From: Methylobacterium nonmethylotrophicum
Lineage (GTDB): Bacteria > Pseudomonadota > Alphaproteobacteria > Rhizobiales > Beijerinckiaceae
DNA: 64,000 nt
Assembly: GCF_004745635.1 (NCBI RefSeq)
Contig: NZ_SRLB01000006.1
Coordinates: 124,001 to 188,000 of the forward strand
Reading direction: 5' to 3'
The translations under genes and the position numbers were made by a program. Under the pieces are notes generated by a model. The model was not told where the DNA came from, ran no database searches, and worked only from the letters and a program-made list of their open reading frames with translations. Shown in pieces: positions 1-9,978 of the stretch; position 1 is the stretch's first letter; each line of letters opens with the position of its first letter.

Positions 1-1
1 G

Positions 2-457
2 GGGCTGCTCGGTGCCATGGCCGAGCCGCCGACGAGCGAGTGGCGCGCCGATTACGACCCGGCCCAGGCCCTCCTCGACGCGCCCCTCGACGCCCGCTGG
101 AAGCGCCTGCCCGGCACCGTGCGCCACGTCTTCACCCACTTCCCGCTGGAGCTGACGGTCTTCCTCGCCCGGGTCGCGGCCGGCACGCCGGCGCCGGAGG
201 GCATGCGCTTCACCCCGCGCGCCGGCTTGGAGGCCGAGCCGCTGCCCGGCGCGATGAAGAAGGTGCTGGCTCACGCCCTCGAGCAGAAGCTCGCGGCGCC
301 GCCTCTCGCCCCGGCGCCCGCGACGGAGCCCGACCTCGGGACGCTCCCCGAGCCCGAGCCGCCGCCGCGGCGGGCGCCGCTGCCGAAGGTGCTGTCGCGC
401 CGCCCGGCCGCGGCCGCTCCGGTGGTCAAGACGCGGGGACGGCCGAAGGGGCGTTGA
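2..457 (+). CDS. mutY: A/G-specific adenine glycosylase MutY, C-terminal part (cut by window start)
   Basis: The reading frame is already open at base 2, so the catalytic domain lies outside the window. What remains looks like the NUDIX-like C-terminal domain of MutY, which reads the 8-oxoG opposite the misincorporated adenine. The diagnostic pieces are GLLGAM at the very start, then a Trp-Lys-Arg-Leu-Pro-Gly stretch and HVFTHFPLEL, which match the MutY pattern GLLGGM ... W..LPG.V.HVFTHF.LEL. The last 60 or so residues are Pro/Ala/Arg-rich and end in RGRPKGR, resembling an AT-hook. An internal ATG at base 17 is not the real start. Function is base-excision repair of A:8-oxoG mispairs. Identification rests on recalled family motifs. 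Confidence 0.85.
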   Translation, partial: GLLGAMAEPPTSEWRADYDPAQALLDAPLDARWKRLPGTVRHVFTHFPLELTVFLARVAAGTPAPEGMRFTPRAGLEAEPLPGAMKKVLAHALEQKLAAPPLAPAPATEPDLGTLPEPEPPPRRAPLPKVLSRRPAAAAPVVKTRGRPKGR

Positions 458-463
458 CGGTCC

Positions 464-1069
464 TCACGTCCCGGCGGCGAGCCAGTTCCTGAAGCGGCGG
501 GCGAAGTCGTTGGCGGCGCGGTCGAACAGGTCGTCGAAGCCGCCGGCCGTCAACGCGCCGTCGACGACCACGCCGAGCACGCCCTGGCCGGCCGGCTGCA
601 TGCCCTGGTCCCCCGAATAGGCCGTCAGGATCGCGCCGGTGCGGGGATCGACGATGTCGATGTTGGCGCGGATCATCGGCGCGCCGCCGATGATGATGCG
701 GCGCACCGCCGACGGGATGTCGGCCGCCACCAGGGTGACGACGAGCCGGGCCGGCCGCGCGCCCTCGGGCCGGCTAGCCAGCGCCCGCTCCAGGGCCGCC
801 TTGAGGCGCTGCCCCGCCATGCCGCGGATGAAGTCCTGCGCCTCGGGCGTCCGGACCAGAGCCGGATCGGTCTGCGGCAGGTTGCGGCTCTGCAGGTAGG
901 CGGCCTCGGCGTCGCCCCAGTTCACCGCCGCCCCGCCGGTCCGGACCTCGATGCCGGTGAAGCGCAGCTGCGCGGTATCGGCCAGCGAGAGGCGGTTGGG
1001 CGCCACCGTGTTGCACGCCGCCACGCTCAGGGCGGCCAGCACGGCGAGCACCCAGGACCATCGACCCAT
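464..1069 (-). CDS. Putative lipoprotein, 201 aa, function unknown
   Basis: Chosen start is the ATG at 1069, because GGGAGG lies about 8 nt upstream and the protein then opens with a lipoprotein signal: MGRWSWVLAVLAALS followed by the lipobox VAAC. A longer frame to 1147 lacks this logic. The mature part is a single soluble domain with PMIRANIDIVDPRTGAIL near residue 140, typical of small periplasmic envelope lipoproteins, but I do not recognise the family. It is convergent with mutY (6 bp apart) and transcribed in the same direction as ccrM, about 155 bp downstream of it. Likely anchored to the inner leaflet of the outer membrane. Confidence 0.75.
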   Translation of the reverse strand: MGRWSWVLAVLAALSVAACNTVAPNRLSLADTAQLRFTGIEVRTGGAAVNWGDAEAAYLQSRNLPQTDPALVRTPEAQDFIRGMAGQRLKAALERALASRPEGARPARLVVTLVAADIPSAVRRIIIGGAPMIRANIDIVDPRTGAILTAYSGDQGMQPAGQGVLGVVVDGALTAGGFDDLFDRAANDFARRFRNWLAAGT

Positions 1070-1225
1070 CGTCAAAACCTCCCGCCCTCGCGCCGCCTTG
1101 AGCGGACGCGGAGGACGGGCAATGTCTGACGTAAGGTCAATCGGCAAGCCGAGCGTTTCGCCTGTGTCAACGGCAGACGAGCCTGTGGCCGCCGGGCCAC
1201 AGGCTCGTCCGTCAGGCCAGGACGC

Positions 1226-2872
<1,647 letters not shown>

Positions 2873-3268
2873 ATGAACAGCGCCAAGCCTGTGCGTCGGT
2901 CGAACGCGGCTCGCATCGCGGCCCAGATTGCGGCGTTCTCGGGCGGCCTCGCCCTCGCCGGACTCGGGAGCCTCGGGGCGGTGTCGACGGCGCAGGCCCA
3001 GAGCGGCAAGGCCTCCTGGTACGCCTCCGGCCAGCGGACCGCGAGCGGCGAGCGCTTCAACCCCAACGGCCTCACGGCGGCGCATCGCAGCCTGCCCTTC
3101 GGCACGCGGGTGCGGGTGACCAACCAGGCCAACGGCCGCTCGGTGGTGGTGCGGATCAACGACCGCGGGCCCTTCGCGCATGGCCGCATCATCGACCTCG
3201 CCCGCGGGGCGGGCCGGGCGATCGGGATGAACGGCGTCGCCCGCGTCGCCGTCGCGGTGGTCGACTGA
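2873..3268 (+). CDS. rlpA: RlpA-like septal ring / double-psi beta-barrel protein
   Basis: 131 aa with a Sec signal peptide ending near QAQA, then a single double-psi beta-barrel RlpA domain: [31 protein letters not shown] and [20 protein letters not shown] are the family blocks. RlpA proteins are lytic transglycosylases of denuded peptidoglycan or septal-ring proteins; this short form has no SPOR domain, so septal targeting is not shown. Start is the ATG at 2873 because it directly precedes the signal peptide and follows AAGGACAG. It is exported and acts in the periplasm. Confidence 0.85.
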   Translation: MNSAKPVRRSNAARIAAQIAAFSGGLALAGLGSLGAVSTAQAQSGKASWYASGQRTASGERFNPNGLTAAHRSLPFGTRVRVTNQANGRSVVVRINDRGPFAHGRIIDLARGAGRAIGMNGVARVAVAVVD

Positions 3269-3338
3269 TTCGCCGAGGGCGGCGTTGCCCGGGCGGCGCG
3301 CGTCCCCACATCATCACCGGATGCCTCAGCGGAGCGTG

Positions 3339-3656
3339 ATGATGGCAAAGCCCCTGGTTGTCGTGATTCCCCATCAGCTCGGCCGGGCCGAGGCCCGCCG
3401 CCGGCTCGAGAACGGGATCGGCCAGGCGAAGGACATGCTGCAGAAGGCGGGCCTCAGCATGGCCGACGCGACCTGGAGCGGCGACCGTCTCTCCTTCCTG
3501 GTCGGCGCCATGAACCAGCGGGTCGACGGCGACATCGACGTCGAGGACGACGCGGTGCGGGTCGAGGTGCGGATGCCGCTGCTGCTGTCGCTCTTCGCCC
3601 ACAAGGTGCAGCAGATCGTCAGCCAGAACGGCGCCAAGCTCCTGACCAAGCAGTAG
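3339..3656 (+). CDS. Polyhydroxyalkanoic acid system family protein
   Basis: 105 aa, basic start PLVVVIPHQLGRAEARRRL followed by a compact alpha/beta fold with VDGDIDVEDDAVRVEVRMP and a final amphipathic helix. This is the layout of the PHA_gran_rgn family (putative polyhydroxyalkanoate granule-associated proteins). Start is the first of two adjacent ATGs (3339 or 3342), both preceded by GGAG at 3331. It has its own short leader and is followed by a small proline-rich gene on the same strand. The role in PHA granules comes from the family name, not from neighbouring PHA genes, of which there are none here. Confidence 0.75.
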   Translation: MMAKPLVVVIPHQLGRAEARRRLENGIGQAKDMLQKAGLSMADATWSGDRLSFLVGAMNQRVDGDIDVEDDAVRVEVRMPLLLSLFAHKVQQIVSQNGAKLLTKQ

Positions 3657-3721
3657 GCCGGACGTTGCGGAACCGGGGCCCGGCGCCCCGGTTTGCCGTC
3701 GACAGACGAGAGGAGCGCTCG

Positions 3722-3943
3722 ATGTCGAATCCCGGCCCGATCCCGGACCAGCCCTACGATCCCGTGCCCCCCACGCCGAGCCCTGGGAATCCCGGCCCGG
3801 ACGTCCCGAATCCCGGCGGGCCCGACCTGCCGAGCGAGGCCCCGGGCGACCGGCCGGTCGAGATCCCGGTGAACGATCCCGGCAACTCGCCGGCGATCAC
3901 CCCTGACCCTTCCCCGACCGGGCCCGCCAACCCGACGATGTAG
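3722..3943 (+). CDS. Small proline-rich protein, 73 aa, function unknown
   Basis: Start ATG at 3722 is preceded by GAGAGGAG about 6 nt upstream, a good ribosome site. Almost a quarter of residues are Pro, with repeated NPG/PDxP units (NPGPIPDQPYDPVPP, PNPGGPDLPSEAPGD). There is no signal peptide and no membrane segment. The protein is probably disordered and acidic. It ends 10 bp before the convergent end of the gamma-glutamyltransferase gene. I do not recognise a family. Confidence 0.6.
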   Translation: MSNPGPIPDQPYDPVPPTPSPGNPGPDVPNPGGPDLPSEAPGDRPVEIPVNDPGNSPAITPDPSPTGPANPTM

Positions 3944-3953
3944 GGCCGGTTCC

Positions 3954-5786
3954 TCACCGCCCCGCCGCGTAGCCCTGCATGCCGCGGGGATTGGCGGCGG
4001 CCCTGAGGCGGCGGCCGTCGCGGCTCGCCGCCGTCAGGCGTCCCTCCGACCAGTCGGACCCGACCTCGACGACGTGGCCGCGACGGCGCAACTCCGCCAC
4101 GGTGTCGGGGCTGACCCGGTTCTCCACCACCACGACCCCCGGCCGCGCCGTGCGGGGCCAGAACGACGACGGGAAGTGCTCGGTGTGCCAGGCCGGCGCG
4201 TCGATCGCCGCCTGCAGGTTCATGCCCGCATGGACGTGGCGCAGGAAGAATTGCGGGATCCACTGGTCCTGCTGGTCGCCCCCCGGCGAGCCCCAGGCGA
4301 GGTAGGGGGCGCCGTCGCGCAGGGCCATCGTCGGCGACAACGTCGAGCGCGGCCGCTTGCCCGGGGCAAGGGCGGCCGGATGGGCCTCGTCGAGCACGAA
4401 CATCTGCGCCCGCGTGCCGAGGCAGAAGCCGAGCGCCGGGATCACCGGCGAGGATTGCAGCCACCCGCCGGAGGGCGTGGCGGTGATCATGTTGCCGTGC
4501 CGGTCGATGATGTCGAAGTGGACCGTGTCGCCCCGCACCACGCCGGACCGGGCATCGTCCGGTGGCACCGTCGCGGCGATCCGGCCGACCGTCGGCTCGC
4601 CCGCCCCGGTGCTGCCGACCGCCGTGCGGGCGCCATCGCTCACCCGGGCGTCGAGCGCCTTGCCGAAGCCGGCAATCGTTCCGGGCCGCTGCTCCAGCGA
4701 GGCTGTGTCGCCGACGAGCCTGCGGCGCTCGGCGTTGTAGGTCTCGGACAGCAGCGTCTCGACCGGCACGTCCACGAAGGCGGGATCGCCGTAGAACGTG
4801 TCCCGGTCCGCGAAGGCGAGCTTGGCGCACTCGACCTGGAGGTGGATGAAGTCGGGCCCCGCCGGATCGAGCCCGTCGAGGGAAAAACCTTTCAGCAGGG
4901 CGAGCTGCTGCAGCGTCGCCAGCCCTTGCGTCCAGGGCCCGGCCTTCAGCACGGTGTAGCGGCCGTACTCGTACCCGATCGGGTCCTCGACGCTCGCCTG
5001 CCAGGCCGCCATGTCGGCGCCGGTGAGGAGGCCGCGGTGGGGCGTGCCCGTCACGTCCATCACCGGCTCACCGCGGCAGAACGTGTCGATCGCTTCCGCC
5101 ACGAAGCCCTGCGACCAGATCCGGCGCGCCCGCTCGATCTCCTGCTCGCGCGTGCCGCCGGCGGCCTCGCGCACGATCCGGGCGTAGGTCTCGGCGAGCG
5201 CCGGGTTGGTGAACAGCGTGCCGGGGGCGGGCACGCCGCCGTCCTTGAGGTAGACGCGAGCGGAGCTCGGCCAGTGCTCGCGAAACAGCCCCTCGACGGT
5301 GGCGATGGTGGCCGAGACCCGCTCGACCAGCGGGAAGCCGTCGCGGGCGTAACCGATCGCCGCCTCGAGCACGTCGGCGAGGCGCCAGGTGCCGTGGTCG
5401 CGCAGGATCAGCATGTAGGCGTCGAAGGTGCCGGGCACGCAGGGCGCCAGCAGCCCGGTGCCCGGCACGAGGTCGAGGCCGAGATCGTCGCGCAGATGCG
5501 TGATGGTGGCGGCCTGCGGCGCCGGACCTTGCCCGCACACCACCTGCGGCCGGCCGACCCGGACGTCGTGCAGGATCACCGGCACGTCGCCGCCCGGCCC
5601 GTTGAGGTGCGGCTCGACCACCTGCAGCACGAAGGCCGTGGCGACCCCGGCGTCGAAGGCGTTGCCGCCCCGCTCCAGCACGCCCATGCCGACCGCGGTG
5701 GCGATCCAGTGCGTCGAGGCCACGACCCCGAAGGTGCCGTCGATCTCGGGCCGCGTGGTGAAGGGATCGGGGGTGACGAAGCTCAT
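3954..5786 (-). CDS. ggt: Gamma-glutamyltransferase (Ntn-hydrolase, peptidase family T3)
   Basis: 610 aa starting MSFVTPDPFTTRPEIDGTFG; AGAGGA lies upstream of the ATG at 5786. The N-terminal half carries GGNAFDAGVATAFVLQVVEPHLNGPGGD, the classic GGT signature. The self-processing site is at GDTVHFDIIDRHGN, where the Thr becomes the N-terminal nucleophile, and PSGGW plus a double-Ser substrate-binding segment follow. No obvious signal peptide is present, so it may be a cytoplasmic GGT-like acylase or oxamate amidohydrolase-type relative rather than the periplasmic glutathione enzyme. The open frame continues upstream far into the opposite strand of uup, but this extension is a GC artefact. 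It is divergent from uup. Confidence 0.88.
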   Translation of the reverse strand: MSFVTPDPFTTRPEIDGTFGVVASTHWIATAVGMGVLERGGNAFDAGVATAFVLQVVEPHLNGPGGDVPVILHDVRVGRPQVVCGQGPAPQAATITHLRDDLGLDLVPGTGLLAPCVPGTFDAYMLILRDHGTWRLADVLEAAIGYARDGFPLVERVSATIATVEGLFREHWPSSARVYLKDGGVPAPGTLFTNPALAETYARIVREAAGGTREQEIERARRIWSQGFVAEAIDTFCRGEPVMDVTGTPHRGLLTGADMAAWQASVEDPIGYEYGRYTVLKAGPWTQGLATLQQLALLKGFSLDGLDPAGPDFIHLQVECAKLAFADRDTFYGDPAFVDVPVETLLSETYNAERRRLVGDTASLEQRPGTIAGFGKALDARVSDGARTAVGSTGAGEPTVGRIAATVPPDDARSGVVRGDTVHFDIIDRHGNMITATPSGGWLQSSPVIPALGFCLGTRAQMFVLDEAHPAALAPGKRPRSTLSPTMALRDGAPYLAWGSPGGDQQDQWIPQFFLRHVHAGMNLQAAIDAPAWHTEHFPSSFWPRTARPGVVVVENRVSPDTVAELRRRGHVVEVGSDWSEGRLTAASRDGRRLRAAANPRGMQGYAAGR

Positions 5787-5948
5787 CGGGGGTCCTCTTC
5801 CGGGCGGTGCCCGTGGTCGCGGGCGACGCCCTGCCGGGCAGCACTGTAAGAGCCCGGTCGGGCTTGGGGGAGCCCCCACCGGCGGCAACCCTCCGCGCCC
5901 TCGGGCGCAGGGCTCGCCTTTCCCGGAGGCCTGCCGTAATCCCCGCCC

Positions 5949-7772
5949 ATGGCCGCTCCTCCGCTCCTCACCCTCCAGGGCATCGCGCTCACCTTCGGCG
6001 GCACGCCGCTGCTCGCGGGCGCCGACCTCTCGCTCGCGCCCGGCGACCGCACCTGCCTCGTCGGCCGCAACGGCTCGGGCAAGTCGACCCTGCTCAAGGT
6101 CGCCGCCGGGCTGATCGAGCCCGACCGGGGCGTGCGCTTCCTGCAGCCCGGCACGACGGTGCGCTACCTCGCGCAGGAGCCGGATTTCGCGGACCACGCC
6201 ACCACCCTGTCCTTCGTCGAGGCGGGACTGGGGCCGGGCGACGAGGCCTATCGCGCGCGCTACCTGCTGGAGAGCCTGGGGCTCACCGGCGAGGAGGACC
6301 CGGCGCGCCTGTCCGGCGGCGAATCGCGCCGGGCGGCGTTGGCCCAGGCGCTGGCGCCGGAGCCCGACATCCTGCTCCTCGACGAGCCGACCAACCACCT
6401 CGACCTGCCGGCGATCGAGTGGCTCGAGGCCGAGCTGAAGGGCAGCCGCTCGGCCCTGGTGCTGATCAGCCACGACCGGCGCTTCCTCGAGGCCCTGTCG
6501 CGGACGACCGTCTGGCTCGACCGCGGCACGACGCGGCGCCTCGAGCAGGGTTTTGCCGCCTTCGAGGCCTGGCGCGACCAGGTGTTCGAGGAGGAGGAGC
6601 GCGACCGCCACAAGCTCGACCGCAAGATCGCCGCGGAGGAGGACTGGCTGCGCTACGGCGTGACGGCGCGGCGCAAGCGCAACGTCAAGCGCCTCGCCGG
6701 CCTGCATGAGCTGCGCCGCAAGGCCCGCGAGCATCGCGGGCCCGTCGGCGCCGCGACCCTCACGGTGAGCGAGGCCGAGGCTTCGGGCTCGCTCGTGGTC
6801 GAGGCGCGCGCCGTCTCCAAGGCTTATGACGACCGCCCGATCGTCCGCGACCTGTCGCTGCGCATCGCGCGGCGCGACCGGCTCGGCATCGTCGGCGCCA
6901 ACGGCACCGGCAAGACCACGCTGGTCAACCTGCTCACCGGCCGGCTCGCGCCCGATTCGGGCGAGGTGAAGGTCGGCGCCAACGTCACCCTCAACCTCCT
7001 CGACCAGCGCCGCAGCGCGCTGGATCCCGAGCGTACCGTCGCGGACGTGCTGACGGGCGGGGGCAGCGACAGCGTCCAGGTCGGCGGCCAGAGCCGGCAC
7101 GTCGTCGGCTACATGAAGGACTTCCTGTTCTCGCCCGAGCAGGCGCGCACGCCCGTCGGCGTGCTCTCGGGCGGCGAGCGCAACCGGCTGCTCCTCGCCC
7201 GGGCGCTCGCCGATGCCGGCAACCTCCTGGTGCTCGACGAGCCGACCAACGACCTCGATCTCGAGACCCTCGACCTCCTGCAGGAGATGCTCGGCGACTA
7301 TGCCGGAACCCTGATCCTGGTCAGCCACGACCGCGACTTCCTCGACCGGGTCGTCGACACCGTGCTGGTCTCGGAAGGGGAGGGGCGCTGGGTCGCCTAT
7401 GCGGGCGGCTACAGCGACATGGTCGCCCAGCGCGGCGTCGGGGTGCAGGCCCGCGGGGCGGTGTCGCCCAAGGGCGCCGACAGGGCGGCGGGCAAGGACG
7501 CCCCGAAACCCGCGCCGAGCCGCGCGGCGGTCAGGCGCCGTCTCGGCTTCAACGAGCAGCACGAGCTCAAGACCCTGCCGGCCCGCATCGCGGCGCTCGA
7601 AGGCAACCGCGGCAAGCTGCGGGCCGCCCTCGACGACCCGACGCTCTACGCCCGCGATCCGGCCCGATTCGAGGCGATCTCCCGCACCCTGGAGACGACC
7701 GAGGCCGACCTCGCGAGCGCCGAGGAGCGCTGGCTCGAACTCGAGATGCTGCGCGAGGAACTCGAGGGCTGA
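5949..7772 (+). CDS. uup: ABC-F family ATPase Uup
   Basis: 607 aa with two complete ABC ATPase domains and no membrane segments. The first Walker A is GRNGSGKST at about 39-47 with signature LSGGE and Walker B LLLDEPTNHLDL; the second has GANGTGKTT, VLSGGE and VLDEPTNDLDLE. Between them lies the linker of ABC-F proteins, and the last 100 residues form a charged coiled coil (RIAALEGNRGKLRAAL), which is the DNA-binding tail of Uup. ABC-F proteins act on ribosomes; Uup also affects transposon excision and replication. Length matches the family. Start ATG at 5949 gives the usual N-terminus LLTLQGIALTFGG. Confidence 0.93.
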   Translation: MAAPPLLTLQGIALTFGGTPLLAGADLSLAPGDRTCLVGRNGSGKSTLLKVAAGLIEPDRGVRFLQPGTTVRYLAQEPDFADHATTLSFVEAGLGPGDEAYRARYLLESLGLTGEEDPARLSGGESRRAALAQALAPEPDILLLDEPTNHLDLPAIEWLEAELKGSRSALVLISHDRRFLEALSRTTVWLDRGTTRRLEQGFAAFEAWRDQVFEEEERDRHKLDRKIAAEEDWLRYGVTARRKRNVKRLAGLHELRRKAREHRGPVGAATLTVSEAEASGSLVVEARAVSKAYDDRPIVRDLSLRIARRDRLGIVGANGTGKTTLVNLLTGRLAPDSGEVKVGANVTLNLLDQRRSALDPERTVADVLTGGGSDSVQVGGQSRHVVGYMKDFLFSPEQARTPVGVLSGGERNRLLLARALADAGNLLVLDEPTNDLDLETLDLLQEMLGDYAGTLILVSHDRDFLDRVVDTVLVSEGEGRWVAYAGGYSDMVAQRGVGVQARGAVSPKGADRAAGKDAPKPAPSRAAVRRRLGFNEQHELKTLPARIAALEGNRGKLRAALDDPTLYARDPARFEAISRTLETTEADLASAEERWLELEMLREELEG

Positions 7773-8156
7773 GCCGCTCTCCCGGCCTGAGAATGAAGCA
7801 GGGTGCGCGCCGCGGGCGCCTCTGCGCGTCCGAGCGACGACAGCGTGACGGGCGCGATGACGAGGTTTCGCCGGCGAGCGCCACGGGTTTATCTGACTCG
7901 CGTAAGCTTTCGTGGCGTCCGTGCAACATTCCGGCTGAAACCCGGCGACTTGGCCGTTCCGGAAGCGGTTGCCAGTTGATCCGCGTTAGCGCCTCGCACA
8001 TGGTGCCCTTGCACCGGGAACAACCCGGTGGGGCCGGCAGACATCCCGTGCAGGGGGCGCCGGTCGCAAGGGGAAAAGAGTGGCGTGGTTCGGCTCCGGT
8101 AGGATCGTCGAGACACAGTCGTTCACCCCCAGGGTCTCGAAACTTTGGAGGTCTCG
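7773..8156. other. 384-bp region between uup and the porin: long porin leader
   Basis: No gene is visible. The region contains a perfect hairpin CACCGGG-AACAA-CCCGGTG at 8012-8030, about 130 nt upstream of the porin start, which would fall in the 5' leader of the porin mRNA if transcription starts upstream. No clear -35/-10 pair was recognised by eye. Confidence 0.4.
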
Positions 8157-9791
8157 ATGAAGCTCGTGAAGAGCCTTCTGCTGGGTTCGGCCGCTGGCCT
8201 GACCGTCGTCGCGGGGGCGCAGGCTGCCGATCTGCCGGTCAAGAAGGCGGCGCCTGTTGAGTACGTTCGTGTCTGCTCGGCCTACGGGGCCGGCTTCTTC
8301 TTCATTCCCGGTACCGACACCTGCCTGCGCGTCTCCGGCCGCGCCCGCTTCGAAGCCGGCTACTCGCAGGGCTATCAGCGCGGCGGCAACAACGGCGACC
8401 TGATGGGCTACCGCGGCCTCGGCCGTCTCAACCTCGACGCCCGCACGCAGACCGCCTACGGCACGCTCCGCGCCTTCGTGCGCTTCGAGCTCGCCTCCCG
8501 CACCGGCGCCTACCTGAACTCGGGCACGCAGCAGCGCGCCGCCAACGCCTTCCCGGCGCTCGGCGTCGACACGTTCGGCCGCGCCCAGCAATACGTGAAC
8601 GTCGACAAGGCCTTCATCCAGTTCGCCGGCCTCACCGCCGGTCGCGCGGCCTCGTTCTACGACTTCTACGCCCACGACTTCGAGATCATCGGCACCTCGC
8701 TGGGCTCGGACGTCTCCTCCACCAACCTGCTCGCCTACACCGCCACCTTCGGCCAGGGCTTCTCGGCGACGCTGTCGATCGAAGACCCGACGTTCCGCAA
8801 GAACCCGCTGTTCGGCACCGCCACCGCCGGCAACGCGGCGAGCCAGTTCGCGGTCTTCACCGCCGCGGCCGCCAACCTGAGCCCGGTCATCGCCTTCACC
8901 CCGGCCGGCGTGCCGGTCGGCGAGGCGTTCTACGACCTGCGCCAGACCAACCGCATGCCCGACTTCGTCGGCGTGCTGCGCTACGACGCCGCCTGGGGCT
9001 CCGCCCAGCTCTCGGCCGCCGTGCACGAGCTGAACGCCCAGAACGCCGCGACCGTCCTGACCTTCGGTGGTGCGGCCATCGCGCCCGGCACCGTCGTGTC
9101 CCCGCGCGTCAACACCGAGTACGGCTGGGCCGTGCAGGGCGGCGTGAAGTTCAACCTGCCGTTCATCGCTCCGGGCGACGCCCTGTACCTGCAGGGTTCG
9201 TACGGCGAGGGCGCCCAGATCTACACCGGCTACTCCCAGTACATCGGCACCTACACCGCCAGCGCCGGCAACACGCAGGGCTCGCCCTTCGCGACCTTCT
9301 TCACCGATGCCGCCGTCAATCCTCTGACGGGCAAGATGGAGCTGTCGACCAGCTGGACGGTGGTCGGTTCGTACCTGCACTACTGGACCCCCGAGTGGCG
9401 CTCGGCGATCATCGGCAGCTACGGCGAGATGTCGTTCGGCAAGACCAGCCGTGCGCTCCTCGGCGCGCTGAACTTCAACGGCCTGGGCAACCCGGTCAAC
9501 AGCGCCGGCGCCTTCGCGTACAGCTCCGCGCTGCGTGACACGAGCCAGATCGTTGCCGGTGCGAGCATCATCTGGTCGCCGGTGAAGGACCTCGATATCG
9601 GTGTCGAGGGTCTCTACAACCGCGTCGACCTCAAGAACGGCCGCGTCGTCGACCAGAACAAGGCTCCGGGCGCCGTCCCGGTCGGCCTGACCGCCGCCGG
9701 CCTGCCGACCAACGCCGCCGGCGCGGTGCTGCCGACCACCAACTACGCGGACACGTTCCAGGTCCGCATGCGCGTCCAGCGCGACTTCTAA
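8157..9791 (+). CDS. Outer-membrane porin (Porin_2 type)
   Basis: 544 aa. A perfect GGAGGT lies 6 nt before the ATG at 8157. Signal peptide MKLVKSLLLGSAAGLTVVAG ends at AQA; the mature protein begins ADLPVKKAAPVEYVRVCSAYG, then GFFFIPGTDTCLRVSGRARF, the hallmark of the 16-strand general porins of Hyphomicrobiales. Alternating aromatic/polar strands run through to the terminal RVQRDF, where the last Phe is the outer-membrane sorting residue. The family has about 350-550 residues; this is at the long end, with larger loops around 200-260. Codon use is strikingly uniform, as expected for a highly expressed protein. A strong terminator follows. Confidence 0.92.
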   Translation: MKLVKSLLLGSAAGLTVVAGAQAADLPVKKAAPVEYVRVCSAYGAGFFFIPGTDTCLRVSGRARFEAGYSQGYQRGGNNGDLMGYRGLGRLNLDARTQTAYGTLRAFVRFELASRTGAYLNSGTQQRAANAFPALGVDTFGRAQQYVNVDKAFIQFAGLTAGRAASFYDFYAHDFEIIGTSLGSDVSSTNLLAYTATFGQGFSATLSIEDPTFRKNPLFGTATAGNAASQFAVFTAAAANLSPVIAFTPAGVPVGEAFYDLRQTNRMPDFVGVLRYDAAWGSAQLSAAVHELNAQNAATVLTFGGAAIAPGTVVSPRVNTEYGWAVQGGVKFNLPFIAPGDALYLQGSYGEGAQIYTGYSQYIGTYTASAGNTQGSPFATFFTDAAVNPLTGKMELSTSWTVVGSYLHYWTPEWRSAIIGSYGEMSFGKTSRALLGALNFNGLGNPVNSAGAFAYSSALRDTSQIVAGASIIWSPVKDLDIGVEGLYNRVDLKNGRVVDQNKAPGAVPVGLTAAGLPTNAAGAVLPTTNYADTFQVRMRVQRDF

Positions 9792-9833
9792 GCCGCGCCG
9801 GCGCCCCTCGGGGCGCCCGCGGACCAGCACTTC

Positions 9834-9865
9834 GGGGTCCCGGCGCGAGCCGGGGCCCCTTTTTT
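9834..9865 (+). terminator. Rho-independent terminator of the porin gene
   Basis: An 11-bp stem (GGGGTCCCGGC at 9834-9844 pairing with GCCGGGGCCCC at 9849-9859, one G-U pair) with a GCGA loop is followed directly by six T at 9860-9865. A second short hairpin GCGCCCC/GGGGCGC lies just upstream at 9801-9816. Confidence 0.9.
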
Positions 9866-9978
9866 CTTGCCGGGTACGCCGCCTTGCTGATGCCGGAAAC
9901 CGGCGCCAGGGTATGGCCTTGCGCGGTGCCCGCGAGCGGGCCGCGCCTTTCTTCCGCGACGAGGTCCTTTCGGTGGCG

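Noticed and set aside
5787..7562. Long minus-strand open frame continuing upstream of the gamma-glutamyltransferase start
   Set aside because: It is antisense to uup, has no family match and exists because GC-rich codons leave few stops; the true start is at 5786 with a ribosome site.
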